Below, in pieces: positions 54,085 through 62,501 of a stretch of DNA of 64,000 bases. The notes under the pieces are model-generated. The model did not search any database, was not told the DNA's origin, and was given only the letters and a program-made list of their open reading frames with translations. How positions within the stretch are numbered: position 1 is the stretch's first letter; each line of letters begins with the position of its first letter. The DNA comes from Candidatus Uabimicrobium amorphum (GTDB lineage: Bacteria; Planctomycetota; Uabimicrobiia; Uabimicrobiales; Uabimicrobiaceae), in the NCBI RefSeq assembly GCF_009002475.1, contig NZ_AP019860.1:6710501-6774500 (forward strand). The letters are read 5' to 3'. The position numbers were made by a program, and so were the translations under genes.

Positions 54085-55119
54085 ATGGAACATGTGCAAA
54101 TTTGGGGATCATTTTTAACTGCGGCAGCGCTAATTATATTTGCAGGTGTCAAATTAACAACATATGGCGACATTCTTTCCGAAAGATTAAACCTTGGACA
54201 CGCTTTTATTGGCGCAGTACTGATCGGTTGGAGTACTTCACTTCCTGAATTAGTACTATCAATAGGTACAGCAGTATATTCTAATGCTCCTAACATAACA
54301 ATGGGTAATGTTGTGGGGAGTAACCTTTTTAATATTTTCATCATTGTGATTCTCGATGTTATATACCGCCAGGGAGCTGTATTACGCAGTGTTGACTCCA
54401 GAGTTCGCCTTTCGACCATCCTGTCTCTAATTATGGTATGCATTGTCGGAACATGCCTTTATTTTAACTTATCGCAAAAAATCAACATTTCCAGTGTAGA
54501 TCTTGGTTTTTCAAAGTTAGGGTATGATTCCATTGTGATTTTTGCCATGTATGTAGTGTGTATGATCGCTCTATTTCGTTCAGACCAAGAACAACAACAT
54601 ACCGGAGAAAAGAAATACAGCAACGTCTCTCTGTCTACTTTAGCCCTAAAATGTCTATTTGTTATTGGTATTATTGTGGCGACTGGTTTGTGGTTAAGTG
54701 TTATCGCCAAAAATATTAATCATGTTTACAAACTCGACGAAGGGTTTGTGGGAAGTTTTTTCCTAGCCATTGTAAGTTCACTTCCTGAAGTTATGACATG
54801 TTTTATTGCTGTGCGCATGGGATTTAATAATATGGCAATTGGAACATTATTTGGAAGTAATATTTTCAATATGGGAATTATTGCTGTTTGTGACGTATTC
54901 TATGGAGAACACCTATTTAAACAGTTTGACTCCAGCCACTACATCGGTATTGTTTTTGTTGTGATTTTGACTTTTGTTACGTTGGGTACACTCAAATTCA
55001 AGCAAGGTAAAAAGGCATATTTTATAGGTGTCGAATCTATGGCAATCGCTGTTTTGTATGTGTTGGCAATGTATACTATTTATGATTCTTCTTGGCTTAA
55101 AATGATTTTTGGATCATAA
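54085..55119 (+). CDS. Ca2+/cation antiporter of the CaCA family (YrbG type)
   Basis: 344 residues, ten or so membrane helices; AAAGGAG before the ATG. The two alpha repeats that define the family are visible: GWSTSLPELVLSIG with MGNVVGSNLFNIF in the first half, and LAIVSSLPEVMTCF with IGTLFGSNIFNMG in the second, each with the acidic residue and the GSN motif that coordinate the ion. It would exchange Ca2+ for Na+ or H+ at the inner membrane. Cotranscribed with the FHA protein. Confidence 0.93.
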   Translation: MEHVQIWGSFLTAAALIIFAGVKLTTYGDILSERLNLGHAFIGAVLIGWSTSLPELVLSIGTAVYSNAPNITMGNVVGSNLFNIFIIVILDVIYRQGAVLRSVDSRVRLSTILSLIMVCIVGTCLYFNLSQKINISSVDLGFSKLGYDSIVIFAMYVVCMIALFRSDQEQQHTGEKKYSNVSLSTLALKCLFVIGIIVATGLWLSVIAKNINHVYKLDEGFVGSFFLAIVSSLPEVMTCFIAVRMGFNNMAIGTLFGSNIFNMGIIAVCDVFYGEHLFKQFDSSHYIGIVFVVILTFVTLGTLKFKQGKKAYFIGVESMAIAVLYVLAMYTIYDSSWLKMIFGS

Positions 55120-55135
55120 TTGGTTGAAGCTGAAA

Positions 55136-55153
55136 GTTTTAGATATCTAAAAC
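55136..55153. other. Perfect 18-bp palindrome after the antiporter gene
   Basis: GTTTTAGAT followed directly by its complement ATCTAAAAC, with no loop. Could be a protein-binding site; too loop-free for a normal terminator. Confidence 0.4.
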
Positions 55154-55229
55154 GGCTTACATCGTCAAATGGGCACTCAATATACGGACTATCATACGTA
55201 GCTTTGCCTTAAATATTAAATGCCTTAAT

Positions 55230-55263
55230 TAGCTACAGTCATTGCACATGCTGGCTGTAGCTA
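55230..55263 (+). terminator. Hairpin upstream of the PIN-like gene
   Basis: Perfect 9-bp stem TAGCTACAG/CTGTAGCTA with a 16-base loop, 111 bases past the antiporter stop. No U-tract. Terminator or leader structure. Confidence 0.4.
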
Positions 55264-55341
55264 CTTAATTCCCATCGCAGTGTTTTTTGGCTACAAAGTT
55301 TGACGAAGTTCTTGGAAACGAAATATTAAAGGTGGCTAAAT

Positions 55342-56913
55342 ATGAATTGCGAAGATGGAGTAGAAGAAGTAATTGATGAGGGCTATGTATTAAATGTACA
55401 AAATCCTGTACAGTTGGTGAGTTCTCTAGCTTTTTTTTTACGGGAGCGCAACTACGTTTGCCTGTATGACACAAGCATTTTATCTTCGCCAGAAAAATAT
55501 TTAAAAAGAAACGCCTTTGTCGACATTAGCAAAGATTTTTTATACAAGTGGTTTTTGTTTTTCACCGGCGTATCGCGCCATTTATCGAATTTTGAAAACT
55601 TAATTCTCATACCTGAAGTGGTAAGAGAAGTTTCCAATATTCTTCAGGCGGCGATCTCGATCATCGAAAAGAAAAAATTAGAGTATAAGGAACTCTCTTC
55701 TCAGGAAAGAGAAGAGCTATGCGTTGTCTACCAGCAGCTGGCCAAAAATGAAGAGACGTTACGCAAAATTTTACAAACCATTCACCCTTCGGAAAAACCA
55801 CATCCCACAATTTTCAATTCTATTTTAAATATGGTGAAGTTTTTAGATGCGCATTTAGAATTAAAAAAATCTGATTCACGAGTGACAAACGATACCGATG
55901 AGCGTATTGTTGCTCGGGTGTTCTATGAAGTGTTAGTAAATGGGCATAATACTTGTGTGTACACTCGCGACGATGACATTCGCAAACTCATTAGCGTGAC
56001 CTTTCGTTTGCTCATTTCAAAATTTGCACAAAAAGATGCTTTCAAAGAGATTTTACGCAATCTTTTCCATCGCAATATTTTAGTTTTAAAATTTAATTAC
56101 GAAAAGAAAGTATTTTCGCGCTTTTTTGAGAGTTCAACGCTTGAAAATATCGAAGACTTCAAATTCTCGCGCAGAATTATGCAAGAGACAGATGTAAATA
56201 CTATTTTAACGGGGTTGGAAAAACACGTCGCTGATTTAGTGGAGGTTTTTGAAGACTATCATCGCGAAAATAATCCCGAGGAAGACGACATTCTCGATGA
56301 GGATATTATCCACAGTTTGAAAAAGATGTACGATCATCTGCACAAGCTAGAGATCAAAGAGGATATAAAAAATAACAGTAAAAGAATATATATTTACCAA
56401 GAACTCTCTTATCTTTTGGAAAGTCTGGGAGAAATGCCTTTCGCGGAAAAGATAATGGAAACAACGCGACAAGAGCAAAAACAGTGGATTGAAAAGCAAT
56501 TGCGTATTTTACAAGAAAATAAAACAGCCCTTGAAACAGAATTTGTAAAAATATCACAACAACACAATGATGATTTGGAATACAAGGTAATTAAAAAAAT
56601 CAAATGTGCTGTGGAAAAACTGGAAGAAAATTCTTTAAAGATATATTTTTTCCAAAGCGCGTTGGAGCAGAATTTCTTTCGCTTAGATGAAGACAGCTAC
56701 GCATCATTTACCCAGCTACTACAAAATTTTAGCACGCATGGTTTTGAAGTCGAATCAAAAGAAACTCCCGTGCCAATCGAAAAAATTGCGCAAATTACGA
56801 ATTTCTCGATTGCGGAAGTTATCAAAATAATCGAAAAACACGACATCTCCCATGAGGGTACATACGCATATTTATCACAAAAACACTTGTTGTTCTTTCT
56901 TTTTGGCCGCTAG
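55342..56913 (+). CDS. PIN-like nuclease-fold protein with long helical C-terminus
   Basis: 523 residues; AAAGGTGG before the ATG. The first 240 residues show the PIN order of acidic residues: YDTSIL (strand 1 Asp), IPEVVREVSNIL (helix Glu), DTDERIVARVFYEVL (Asp) and TRDDDIRKLI (final Asp pair), as in metal-dependent single-strand RNases. The spacing is stretched by a helical insert, so this is a proposal. The C-terminal 280 residues are charged helices and coiled coil with no known domain. No toxin-antitoxin partner is visible; the zinc-ribbon protein follows 3 bases later. Confidence 0.6.
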   Translation: MNCEDGVEEVIDEGYVLNVQNPVQLVSSLAFFLRERNYVCLYDTSILSSPEKYLKRNAFVDISKDFLYKWFLFFTGVSRHLSNFENLILIPEVVREVSNILQAAISIIEKKKLEYKELSSQEREELCVVYQQLAKNEETLRKILQTIHPSEKPHPTIFNSILNMVKFLDAHLELKKSDSRVTNDTDERIVARVFYEVLVNGHNTCVYTRDDDIRKLISVTFRLLISKFAQKDAFKEILRNLFHRNILVLKFNYEKKVFSRFFESSTLENIEDFKFSRRIMQETDVNTILTGLEKHVADLVEVFEDYHRENNPEEDDILDEDIIHSLKKMYDHLHKLEIKEDIKNNSKRIYIYQELSYLLESLGEMPFAEKIMETTRQEQKQWIEKQLRILQENKTALETEFVKISQQHNDDLEYKVIKKIKCAVEKLEENSLKIYFFQSALEQNFFRLDEDSYASFTQLLQNFSTHGFEVESKETPVPIEKIAQITNFSIAEVIKIIEKHDISHEGTYAYLSQKHLLFFLFGR

Positions 56914-56916
56914 ACA

Positions 56917-57324
56917 ATGGATGAAGAAAACGAAATTCAAAAGTTAAAAGAACAAATTCGCAAAATGCAAGATCATTTAGAAGACCACTATTTGGAACAA
57001 ATAGCGCGTTACAAGGTTATCATTAGAGAGTATGAACAAGATATCTCCATGCTGAAAAAAGAAATTTACTCTCTGCGTGAAAATCTTCCCACAAAAAGAC
57101 ATGAGCAAATAGAACGCGCCAACCCTTGGCATTGCGTTTTTTGTGGTGCCTTAAATCCTCTCCCGTGTAATGATTACCTTTGTATGCATTGTCAAAAAAT
57201 ACGTCCTTTTATGACGCTCACCTCAACTCTCGTCAAATGCGGTTGCTGCTCAAAATTTAATTTTGCGCTGGCAAATTTCTGCGAATGGTGTGGAGATACA
57301 ATTAGAACGGTGGAAAATGAATGA
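56917..57324 (+). CDS. Coiled-coil protein with RanBP2-like and CxxC zinc ribbons
   Basis: 135 residues. Residues 1-60 form a coiled coil. Then PWHCVFCGALN...CMHC fits the W-x-C-x2-C-x3-N...C-x2-C pattern of RanBP2-type zinc fingers, which often bind RNA or ubiquitin, and a second ribbon CGCC...CEWC follows. It starts 3 bases after the PIN-like gene with no SD of its own, so it is translated by coupling; a nucleic-acid-binding partner of that protein is a fair guess. Confidence 0.75.
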   Translation: MDEENEIQKLKEQIRKMQDHLEDHYLEQIARYKVIIREYEQDISMLKKEIYSLRENLPTKRHEQIERANPWHCVFCGALNPLPCNDYLCMHCQKIRPFMTLTSTLVKCGCCSKFNFALANFCEWCGDTIRTVENE

Positions 57325-57740
57325 AAAAAGTAACAGGTATTGGTGGAATTTTTTTTAAAACACAAGATCCAAAACAAATGAAAGATTGGTACCAAGAGCA
57401 CCTAGGTATGAAAATGAATGAATATGGATCGCTGTTTGAATTTCGTACCGGAGATGATGGACAGAAAAAAGGTTATTTGCAATGGAGTACTTTTGCTAAA
57501 GATAGCGATTATTTTGCTCCATCAGCACAAAATTTCATGATAAATTATCGCGTCCACGATTTAGAAAAATTACTCGAAGAACTAAAGAGTAGCGGAGTGG
57601 AAATTGTCGGCGAAATGCAAGTATACGAGTATGGAAAATTTGCGCACATCATGGACCCCGAGGGAAATAAAATCGAATTATGGGAACCGGTTGATGAAGT
57701 GTTTACCAAAGAATACGACGGAAACACTAACCACGAATAA
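57321..57740 (+). CDS. VOC-fold (glyoxalase/bleomycin resistance) protein
   Basis: 139 residues, one full vicinal-oxygen-chelate unit of two beta-alpha-beta3 modules: GIGGIFFKTQDPKQMKDWYQEHLG at the start and GKFAHIMDPEGNKIELWEP near the end with the metal Glu. The N-terminal metal ligand position is FF, not the usual H, so metal binding may be incomplete. Substrate unknown. Overlaps the zinc-ribbon gene as ATGA. Confidence 0.9.
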   Translation: MKKVTGIGGIFFKTQDPKQMKDWYQEHLGMKMNEYGSLFEFRTGDDGQKKGYLQWSTFAKDSDYFAPSAQNFMINYRVHDLEKLLEELKSSGVEIVGEMQVYEYGKFAHIMDPEGNKIELWEPVDEVFTKEYDGNTNHE

Positions 57741-57753
57741 GTTGCACAATTTT

Positions 57754-57829
57754 CGGTGATGGTCACGGTCACGGTGACGATTACGGCTACGGTAACGATT
57801 ACGACTACTGTGATGATTACGGTGGTGGG
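57754..57829. repeat. Degenerate GRTKAC hexanucleotide array
   Basis: About 12 hexamers (GGTCAC, GGTGAC, GATTAC, GGCTAC, GGTAAC, GATTAC, GACTAC and so on) directly after the VOC gene. The array would read as a Gly/Asp/Tyr-rich peptide in one frame but has no start or ribosome site. Confidence 0.8.
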
Positions 57830-57910
57830 TCAAATAACCTGACAGAAAAAAATTTTTTTTTATACACTTTTTATAAAAAATATAGCAAAATTTGTTTACA
57901 CCGCTAAAGC

Positions 57911-57939
57911 TTGCACAATTACAATGAAAATTTTATCGT
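57911..57939 (+). promoter_or_regulatory. Candidate promoter of the paralog cluster
   Basis: TTGCAC, 17-base spacer, TATCGT, 34 bases before the ATG at 57974. Weak match at -10. Confidence 0.3.
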
Positions 57940-57973
57940 TTTTTTATTATGCAGATAAATTAGGAGTTTTTTA

Positions 57974-59266
57974 ATGAGATTTGCAATTTCAAGTAACAAA
58001 TATTGGTTGATATTGCTTTTGGCGGCATTTATGGTGGTTAGCCCCACTATGTATGCGCAAGACGATTTCTATGATGAAGATGGTCAAGATGGTCGATTTG
58101 GTGAAGAAGAGGAGTTCGGTGGTTCCTGGATACGCGTAAAAGGGAAAGGCTCTACACTAAAAGGTGCGATTACTCGTGGTTGGAAAACTGCGATGATGAA
58201 GTTTCTCAAAGACAACATCGACATGGAATACTACGAAGGACGCAATAACGAAATTAGAAAACATATTGCGGAAAACTGGTCAGACTATTGTGTCGGTGAT
58301 CCTGAGAGACCACGCATCACCAAACGATATAATGGTCGTACTCTACGTATGAGGGTACGCATTGATGAAGATTCTTTACTTAGTGACATTCGCAATTTGG
58401 TAAAAAAAGCCGATGATAAACTGGATGGTTTATGGGTTGCGATTGTTTCTGATCGCGAGAATAATCCTTACCAAGGTACCAAACCAAGTGATAAAGATGA
58501 AAATACCGATCGCGATGTGATGTTTGACAATGTTCAAAACCTATTAGGTAAACATATGAAAATTCGCGATCTACGTGCAATTGATCGTTTGATGAAAAAA
58601 GAAGCACAAATGCTTGGTTTAGCAGCAGGTGCTGATCCTCAGGCATACATTGCTCGTAAATTCGCTCAAGTACAACTCGCTGTTTACCTATGGCTTACCA
58701 CAAGACGCGTTTCCAAAGATCCAGCGATGGGAGTACCTGTTTGGTATGCAACCATTGGTTGTCGTGTTGTTCACTTGCAGACCGCACAAGAACTTGTGAA
58801 GTTTCAAATTACTTCCGGAGATAAGACAAGCATCAAACCGGTAGGGGTTTTTGGTGGTTTGACAGAAAGAATGGCACGCGCTGCCGCAATCAAGAATGTA
58901 GCAAAAGCAGTTTATCAACGTGTTTACAAGCAAATACGCACTCGTAAAACCGTTTTAGAAGAAAACGTCTACACGGTTAAATTTGTGAATTTTACATCGC
59001 GCCAAGAACGCAAAATTAAAGACGCTATGCTAGATATGAAACACGGCAAAAGAGCATATTGCAAGATCGAAGCGGCAACTGGTGGTGGTAGTGGTTACAT
59101 GGAATATAGCCTAAAGTGGCGTCGTACCCGCGATTCACAAGCAGATATCATTGACATTATTATCGGTTTTTGTGAAGACAATGAAGTTGAAGTTGACAGT
59201 AACAAATCGACAAAAGGTGTTATTTACTTTGAACCCGTAGAAGATGAAGACTACGACGACTTCTAA
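57974..59266 (+). CDS. Exported protein of a three-member local family (single module)
   Basis: 430 residues; AGGAG before the ATG. Signal peptide WLILLLAAFMVVSPTMYA, acidic linker, then module N (GKGSTLKGAITRGWKTAMMKF, a pattern like LPP20/FlgT-type exported domains), a middle part (LVKKADDKLDGLWVAIVSDR, GKHMKIRDLRAIDRLMKKEAQ, GADPQAYIARKFAQVQ) and C-terminal module (YTVKFVNFTSRQERKIKDAM ... LKWRRTRDSQADIID). It ends in an acidic tail. No catalytic signature. The downstream 781-residue protein contains a close copy. Function unknown; envelope-associated. Confidence 0.85.
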   Translation: MRFAISSNKYWLILLLAAFMVVSPTMYAQDDFYDEDGQDGRFGEEEEFGGSWIRVKGKGSTLKGAITRGWKTAMMKFLKDNIDMEYYEGRNNEIRKHIAENWSDYCVGDPERPRITKRYNGRTLRMRVRIDEDSLLSDIRNLVKKADDKLDGLWVAIVSDRENNPYQGTKPSDKDENTDRDVMFDNVQNLLGKHMKIRDLRAIDRLMKKEAQMLGLAAGADPQAYIARKFAQVQLAVYLWLTTRRVSKDPAMGVPVWYATIGCRVVHLQTAQELVKFQITSGDKTSIKPVGVFGGLTERMARAAAIKNVAKAVYQRVYKQIRTRKTVLEENVYTVKFVNFTSRQERKIKDAMLDMKHGKRAYCKIEAATGGGSGYMEYSLKWRRTRDSQADIIDIIIGFCEDNEVEVDSNKSTKGVIYFEPVEDEDYDDF

Positions 59267-59323
59267 AATGAAAAATAGAGAGCAGAGCTTGAAAATACTC
59301 AAGTTCTGTTCAATTGTTTGCAG

Positions 59324-59357
59324 AAAGGAGCGAATAGTTTTCTATTCGAAACTTAAT
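59324..59357 (+). promoter_or_regulatory. Leader with SD separated from start by a hairpin
   Basis: AAAGGAG (59324-59330) is followed directly by the perfect 7-bp hairpin CGAATAG-TTTT-CTATTCG (59331-59348) and then the ATG at 59358. Linear spacing 27, folded spacing 9, which is ideal. Confidence 0.6.
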
Positions 59358-59948
59358 ATGAAAAAAATATTAAAGCTCAGCTTGGTAATCTCTTTGATAT
59401 TTATGATTGGTTGTGCAAGTACTAGTGAAGAAGATGTGGATGTGAGACCTTTACCTCCAGAAGATGATGTGGCCTATCAACCTGATCCTGATCCATATCC
59501 ACCGCAACAAGACACAAATCCTGTCCACGACGACGTTCACGTTCCAACCGACGAAGAATTGAATATCGACCCCAATGCTGATTCATACGAACAAGTGAAA
59601 TATAATGAAGAGGTAGAAGAAGTAGCTAGACCTGCTAGACAATCCTATACCCCAGAGGAAAATCATACTCCCGGAGAGAAAACCTATTTGAGTATTCACA
59701 TCAAAAATTTTGATGATCGCGATACACTAATGGGAATTCGCCAGGCGATTTTACAGGGTGCCCATGGTAACTATACGATTGAGCAAGAAACAGCTCCTAA
59801 CCGCAAAAGCGTACACTTAAAGCTATGGTCAGATCTATCTCCTATTAACCTCGAAGAAACATTAAACAACTTATTCATGAATGAAGGCTATGAAGTAGAG
59901 TTTAGAAGAAAATCAGATCATCTACTTGTCATCGTTCCTCCATTCTAA
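59358..59948 (+). CDS. Lipoprotein sharing the C-terminal module of its neighbours
   Basis: 196 residues from the ATG at 59358; the frame is open further upstream but only this start gives a lipoprotein signal (KKILKLSLVISLIFMIGC, lipobox MIGC). A Pro/Asp-rich linker (to about 105) precedes a 90-residue domain, YLSIHIKNFDDRDTLMGI ... VHLKLWSDLSPINLEET, which lines up with the NF-x-xR ... LKW ... module at the ends of the proteins on both sides. The three probably act together at the outer membrane. Confidence 0.8.
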   Translation: MKKILKLSLVISLIFMIGCASTSEEDVDVRPLPPEDDVAYQPDPDPYPPQQDTNPVHDDVHVPTDEELNIDPNADSYEQVKYNEEVEEVARPARQSYTPEENHTPGEKTYLSIHIKNFDDRDTLMGIRQAILQGAHGNYTIEQETAPNRKSVHLKLWSDLSPINLEETLNNLFMNEGYEVEFRRKSDHLLVIVPPF

Positions 59949-59965
59949 GTTCATTGAAATTTATG

Positions 59966-59999
59966 GTGATAATTCTCTTTCACAACAGAGAATTATCAC
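59966..59999. terminator. Hairpin after the lipoprotein gene
   Basis: Perfect 12-bp stem GTGATAATTCTC/GAGAATTATCAC with a 10-base loop, 17 bases after the stop. No U-tract. A second small hairpin, ACCTACT/AGTAGGT (60018-60036), follows. May attenuate transcription into the next gene. Confidence 0.6.
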
Positions 60000-60096
60000 T
60001 CTTGTCACATAAGTAACACCTACTGGTTTAGTAGGTAACTTTTCATCTGGACACCCACCTCAGAGTTCCATTTTCATTTTCGAGAAAGGTCGAGGT

Positions 60097-62442
60097 ATGT
60101 TAAAAAAAATACAATTTTTACTGCTGTGCGTTGTTCTAAGTGCAGCGATGGTAGCACAGGATTTTGACGACAATTTCGTTGAAAATACGTTTATTGCCGA
60201 AGGAAAAGGCAGTACCAAAAAAGGGGCGATTGTTCGCGCTCGAGTGGAAGCAATGTTGAAGTTTTTGAAATTGAATATGGATAGCGGTGACTATGAATCT
60301 CATAATCAACAAATAGAAACTTTCCTCGTCGAAAACTATCGCGAATACACACATGACAACGTCAATGTCGTGCAACCATACCGTGATCGCCAAATTCGCA
60401 TCATGGTCGAGGTAAAAGGTGATGTTCTTCTACAAGACATCAAGAACAAGTTTTTGCGTGCGCGTAGTAAGGCCGCTGGGATATGGGTATCTGTGAATGC
60501 CGACCGCAAAGTGAACAGCAATCGCAGTTTAGACATGGTTTTAGCTACTGTACAAGATGAATTGGGAAAACACTTTACAGTGCGCGACACCGTTGCGATG
60601 AAAAACTTGATGAAAAAAGAAGGACAAATGTTGGATTTGTCGGCGAGTTCTGATCCGCAAAATTATACATGGCGTAAGTTTAGCTCTATTCCTATCGCAA
60701 TGTATTTTTGGCTAAAAATGGGTTATAAATACGACGAAGGTACCGGCGGAAAGGTCTACCGCGCACGTATTGGTGCACGAGCCGTACACGTTGTTACAGC
60801 ACAAGAGCTATTTCATTTTCAACACGACAAAATAGGTTCCACTCGCGAAGGAACTATTATGACAGCTTCTATTGAAGTTGCCCAAAAAATAGTTGCGCAG
60901 GTATCTCAATACAACACGATTCTTCCCGAGGGAGAATATACCTATAAATTTGTCAATTTCGAGCGTAAAGAAGATCGCGATAAAATTCGCCAAACCATGC
61001 TTGACTTGAAAAACGGAAAACGTCGCTATCTCGATATTCTTCCTGGAGGTATTGGTGGAGGCGAAAGCTATTTTACCTATCGCGTGAAGTGGTTACGCAG
61101 CCACTCTCAATTTGAAATGATTCAAATTGTTCTTGAATATCTTGCAACAAATCAAGTTGTTGTTAAATGCGATAAATTTACACAAAAAGTGATGATCTTC
61201 GAACCACCTAACAGTAATTGGAGCGGTGGTGGCAATACTGGTGGAGGCAACAACGATTATCAGCCGCCGGTAGAAGAACCAGTATATGAAGATGATTGCG
61301 ACTATATTATTGCCGAAGGAAAAGCCAGAACGAAGAAAAGTGCAATTACACGCGCGTGGCGCGAAGCGATGCTCAAGTTTTTAGAAGATAACGTCGAATA
61401 CGAATATTTTGAAGGAAATCGAAACAAAATAGAGCGTTTTCTTGTAGAGAATTGGGAAGATTATACTTCTACCGAACCAGAAGAAGCGATTATTTTACGT
61501 CGTTTTGATGGACGCCGCATTCGCATCAAAGTTTGTATCGAACAAGACGATCTTTTGAAAGACATCTATAACTTGGTCAAGAAAGCCGATGATAAGCTTT
61601 CTGGTATGTGGGTAGCCATTGTTTCCGATCGTGAAAACAATCCTTACCAAGGCACTAAGCCCAGCACCAAAGACGAAAACACCGACCGCGATGTTATGTT
61701 TGATTACCTACAGAATTTACTAGGTAAACATATGAAAATTCGCGACTTACGTGCACTTGATCGTTTGATGAAAAAAGAAGCACAAATGCTTGGTTTATCA
61801 GCTGGTGCTGATCCTCAAGCTTTTATCGCGCGTAAATTTGCTCAAGTACAAATTGTCGTGTATTTGTGGCTCACCACAAGACGCGTTTCTAGAGATCCGG
61901 CAACAGGTACTCCGGTATGGTATGCAACGGTTGGTTGTCGCTTAGTACATTTGCAAACAGCACAAGAACTTGTCAAGTTTCAAATTACGTCAGGTGACAA
62001 AACTTCCATCAAACCAGTGGGGGTATTTGGTGGTTTAACGGAACGCATGGCACGCGCCGAAGCGATTAAAAACGTGGTACGCGCATGTTACGAGAGAGTG
62101 TATAATCAAATTCGTACGCGTAAGACAGTTTTACAAGAAAATATATACACCGTAAAATTTGCCAATTTCACCTCGCGGCAAGAACGCAGAATTAAAGACG
62201 CTATTCTCGATTTAAAGAGTGGCAAAAGAGCATATTGTAAGATAGAAGCTTCCACAGGTGGTGGAAGTGGCTATATGGAATACACATTGAAATGGCGCCG
62301 TACACGTGACACCCAAGCAGATATTATCGATATTATTATCGGATACTGTGAGGATAACGAAGTTCAAGTTGATAGTAATAAATCAACAAAAGGGGTTATT
62401 TATTTTGAACCTGCGGAAGATGAAGACGACGACGATTTCTAA
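60097..62442 (+). CDS. Exported protein with two tandem copies of the family module
   Basis: 781 residues; AAAGGT 8 bases before the ATG. Signal peptide LKKIQFLLLCVVLSAAMVA. Copy 1 (about 25-370) is diverged (GKGSTKKGAIVRARVEAM, FVNFERKEDRDKIRQTM, VKWLRSHSQ). A Gly/Asn-rich linker follows (GGGNTGGGNNDYQPP), then copy 2 (about 405-781). From KKADDKL onward copy 2 is nearly identical to the protein at 57974, whereas its first 110 residues differ. Function unknown. The terminator directly follows. Confidence 0.87.
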   Translation: MLKKIQFLLLCVVLSAAMVAQDFDDNFVENTFIAEGKGSTKKGAIVRARVEAMLKFLKLNMDSGDYESHNQQIETFLVENYREYTHDNVNVVQPYRDRQIRIMVEVKGDVLLQDIKNKFLRARSKAAGIWVSVNADRKVNSNRSLDMVLATVQDELGKHFTVRDTVAMKNLMKKEGQMLDLSASSDPQNYTWRKFSSIPIAMYFWLKMGYKYDEGTGGKVYRARIGARAVHVVTAQELFHFQHDKIGSTREGTIMTASIEVAQKIVAQVSQYNTILPEGEYTYKFVNFERKEDRDKIRQTMLDLKNGKRRYLDILPGGIGGGESYFTYRVKWLRSHSQFEMIQIVLEYLATNQVVVKCDKFTQKVMIFEPPNSNWSGGGNTGGGNNDYQPPVEEPVYEDDCDYIIAEGKARTKKSAITRAWREAMLKFLEDNVEYEYFEGNRNKIERFLVENWEDYTSTEPEEAIILRRFDGRRIRIKVCIEQDDLLKDIYNLVKKADDKLSGMWVAIVSDRENNPYQGTKPSTKDENTDRDVMFDYLQNLLGKHMKIRDLRALDRLMKKEAQMLGLSAGADPQAFIARKFAQVQIVVYLWLTTRRVSRDPATGTPVWYATVGCRLVHLQTAQELVKFQITSGDKTSIKPVGVFGGLTERMARAEAIKNVVRACYERVYNQIRTRKTVLQENIYTVKFANFTSRQERRIKDAILDLKSGKRAYCKIEASTGGGSGYMEYTLKWRRTRDTQADIIDIIIGYCEDNEVQVDSNKSTKGVIYFEPAEDEDDDDF

Positions 62443-62461
62443 GATGTATTTACAGTAAAAT

Positions 62462-62491
62462 AAAAAAAGCACCCGTTTGGGTGCTTTTTTT
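62462..62491. terminator. Rho-independent terminator, bidirectional
   Basis: 13-bp stem with GCACCC/GGGTGC core, loop GTTT, seven A before and seven T after. It serves the exported-protein gene and the leftward binding-protein gene. Confidence 0.95.
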
Positions 62492-62501
62492 ATTGGGAAT
62501 G

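Noticed and set aside
61560-62442. Recent gene conversion between the 57974 and 60097 genes
   Set aside because: The protein match is very high but many codons differ at synonymous positions, so constraint explains it better; kept only as part of the family finding.
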